From an uncultured Paracoccus sp. (lineage in GTDB: Bacteria > Pseudomonadota > Alphaproteobacteria > Rhodobacterales > Rhodobacteraceae), in assembly GCF_947487305.1 (NCBI RefSeq), contig NZ_CANKWH010000016.1, forward strand, positions 1 to 64,000: a stretch of 64,000 nt of DNA, written 5' to 3'. Below the pieces are notes generated by a model, which was not told the origin of the DNA, ran no database searches, and saw nothing but the letters and a program-made list of their open reading frames with translations. Of this stretch, positions 62,984-64,000 are shown in pieces; the stretch's first letter is position 1; each line of letters opens with the position of its first letter. A program made the translations under genes and the position numbers.

Positions 62984-63804
62984 GCTGCGCCCAGACTTTC
63001 CACGACTATGCGCTGCGCTCGATCGGCATCGGCGAGCGGCTGCTGCCGCGCTCGGATTTCGACCTCTGCCAGCAGGTCGTACTGATCGGCTCGGGCCTGA
63101 TCTGGAACCTCTATTTCGGCATCTTCGCGCTGTTTTTCGGGTTCTTCCTCGCCAACGCCCTGGCGGTGGCCAAGGCCAGCGCCAATCCCTGGCTCAGCCG
63201 CCCCGCCAATGGCTTCATCTTCCTGTTCCGGGGCAGCCCGCTGTTCATCCAGTTCTTCCTCGCCTATGCGGCACTCGTGATGCTGCCAAAGGGCGGGATC
63301 AATTTCCTTGGCGTGACCATCGCCACAGACTGGCTGACCAAAGCCTGGGGCGGCGCGCTGATCGTGCTGATCCTGAACACCGCCGCTTATTCGGCGCAGA
63401 TCTTCTATGGTGCGCTGCAATCGGTTCCCAAGGGCGATCTCGAGGCCGCCGATGCCTATGGCATGACCGGCTGGAAGCGTTTCCGCCGCATCGTCTGGCC
63501 GACCATGATGCGGTTGGCATGGCCTTCCTATACCAACGAGGCGATCTTCCTGTTCCACGCCACCACGCTGGTCTTCTTCTCGGCCTTCCCGGCCTTCCAG
63601 CAACGCGGCGACAGCCTCTATTATGCCAGCTACTTCGCCGACAAGACTTTCAACCCCTTCGTGGCCTATCCCATCGTGGCGGGCTATTTCATCCTGCTGA
63701 CGCTGTCACTGATTGCGCTGTTCGGGGTGATGAACCGGCGGCTGAACCGGCATCTTCCGGGCGCCACCCGGCGCATCAAATACCGACCGCAACTGATCAG
63801 GTGA
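62980..63804 (+). CDS. Polar amino acid ABC transporter permease (HisM-type)
   Basis: The 274-residue permease (MSCAQTFHDYALRSIGIGER) shows FLFRGSPLFIQFFLAYAAL and the EAA loop EAADAYGMTGWKRFRRIVWPTMM, completing the heterodimer with the HisQ-type protein. The ATG at 62980 overlaps the preceding gene; a longer upstream frame is a shadow of that gene. Confidence 0.92.
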   Translation: MSCAQTFHDYALRSIGIGERLLPRSDFDLCQQVVLIGSGLIWNLYFGIFALFFGFFLANALAVAKASANPWLSRPANGFIFLFRGSPLFIQFFLAYAALVMLPKGGINFLGVTIATDWLTKAWGGALIVLILNTAAYSAQIFYGALQSVPKGDLEAADAYGMTGWKRFRRIVWPTMMRLAWPSYTNEAIFLFHATTLVFFSAFPAFQQRGDSLYYASYFADKTFNPFVAYPIVAGYFILLTLSLIALFGVMNRRLNRHLPGATRRIKYRPQLIR

Positions 63805-63808
63805 ATTC

Positions 63809-64000
63809 ATGGACTGGCTGAGGGAACACCCTGAGGTCAAGACGATCCGCATTGCCGCCGCCGACCTGAACGGTGTCGCGCGCGGCAAGCGCGTGCCCGC
63901 CCGCTTTGCCGAGAAGGTGCTGACCGAGGGGACCAAGTTCCCCTATTCGGTGCTCAATCTCGACATCTGGGGCGAGGATATCGAGGACAGCCCGCTGGTC
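63809..64000 (+). CDS. Glutamine synthetase family protein (gamma-glutamylpolyamine synthetase-like), truncated by window edge
   Basis: The first 64 codons read MDWLREHPEVKTIRIAAADLNGVARGKRVPA..., the beta-grasp N-terminus of GlnA-related enzymes, with the DLNGVARGKR motif typical of the PuuA-like branch that glutamylates polyamines or amines. The gene starts five bases after the permease stop, so the importer probably brings in the amine or amino acid that this enzyme modifies. The rest lies outside the window. Confidence 0.8.
   Translation, partial: MDWLREHPEVKTIRIAAADLNGVARGKRVPARFAEKVLTEGTKFPYSVLNLDIWGEDIEDSPLV

Overview
The window looks like chromosome from a Paracoccus-like member of the Rhodobacteraceae (Alphaproteobacteria). 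The DNA is GC-rich with strongly GC-biased third codon positions. The proteins are of alphaproteobacterial type, most tellingly an F1-ATPase inhibitor of the Paracoccus zeta-subunit type (58918-59235). A CtrA-type box (26699-26714) fits the same clade. There is no rRNA, CRISPR array, insertion sequence or prophage; one tRNA gene (Thr, UGU) is present.

Layout. 1-3110: end of an unidentified gene, an alpha/beta hydrolase, and an overlapping lipid kinase/metallophosphoesterase pair. 3110-3643: a lower-GC orphan gene. 3671-13313: twenty ribosomal protein genes in S10-spc order (rpsJ to rpmD), with a strong promoter and a terminator-like hairpin in the leader, and a strong terminator directly after rpmD; rplO-secY and the alpha operon do not follow. 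13.4-16.5 kb: lipoprotein, conserved unknown protein, iron-type ABC permease and tRNA-Thr. 16.5-25.5 kb: a peptide ABC importer with two tandem binding proteins, two permeases, an overlapping MFS gene and a divergent double-ATPase gene. 25.5-32.2 kb: membrane diguanylate cyclase, M20 amidohydrolase, efp, a small conserved protein, a Pfk-2-type kinase coupled to a small zincin, and gltX. 32.2-35.2 kb: divergent MerR regulator and old-yellow-enzyme reductase, then dusA. 35.2-38.3 kb: an M4-like cytoplasmic metallopeptidase with an unrecognised upstream partner and an AT-rich flank. 38.3-44.4 kb: small His-rich exported protein, AcoR-like activator, flavin monooxygenase with an NTF2-like N-terminus, butanediol-type dehydrogenase and a PfkB sugar kinase. 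44.5-49.3 kb: a compact four-gene zinc ribbon/SPFH/DUF2927/TelA cluster. 49.4-58.9 kb: fatty-acid beta-oxidation genes with two MerR paralogues, two hotdog thioesterases and a MATE exporter. 58.9-64 kb: zeta inhibitor, purC-purS, and a polar amino acid ABC importer leading into a truncated glutamine-synthetase-family gene.

Most of the window is housekeeping or catabolic. The best candidates for something undescribed are the M4-like metallopeptidase pair (35207-37886), whose junction carries a reading-frame anomaly; the AcoR-like regulator, which lacks the GAFTGA loop and a proper Walker B and sits beside a perfect 16-bp palindrome; and the SPFH/zinc-ribbon/TelA/DUF2927 cluster. All functions are read from sequence motifs and remembered family knowledge; no database search was possible.
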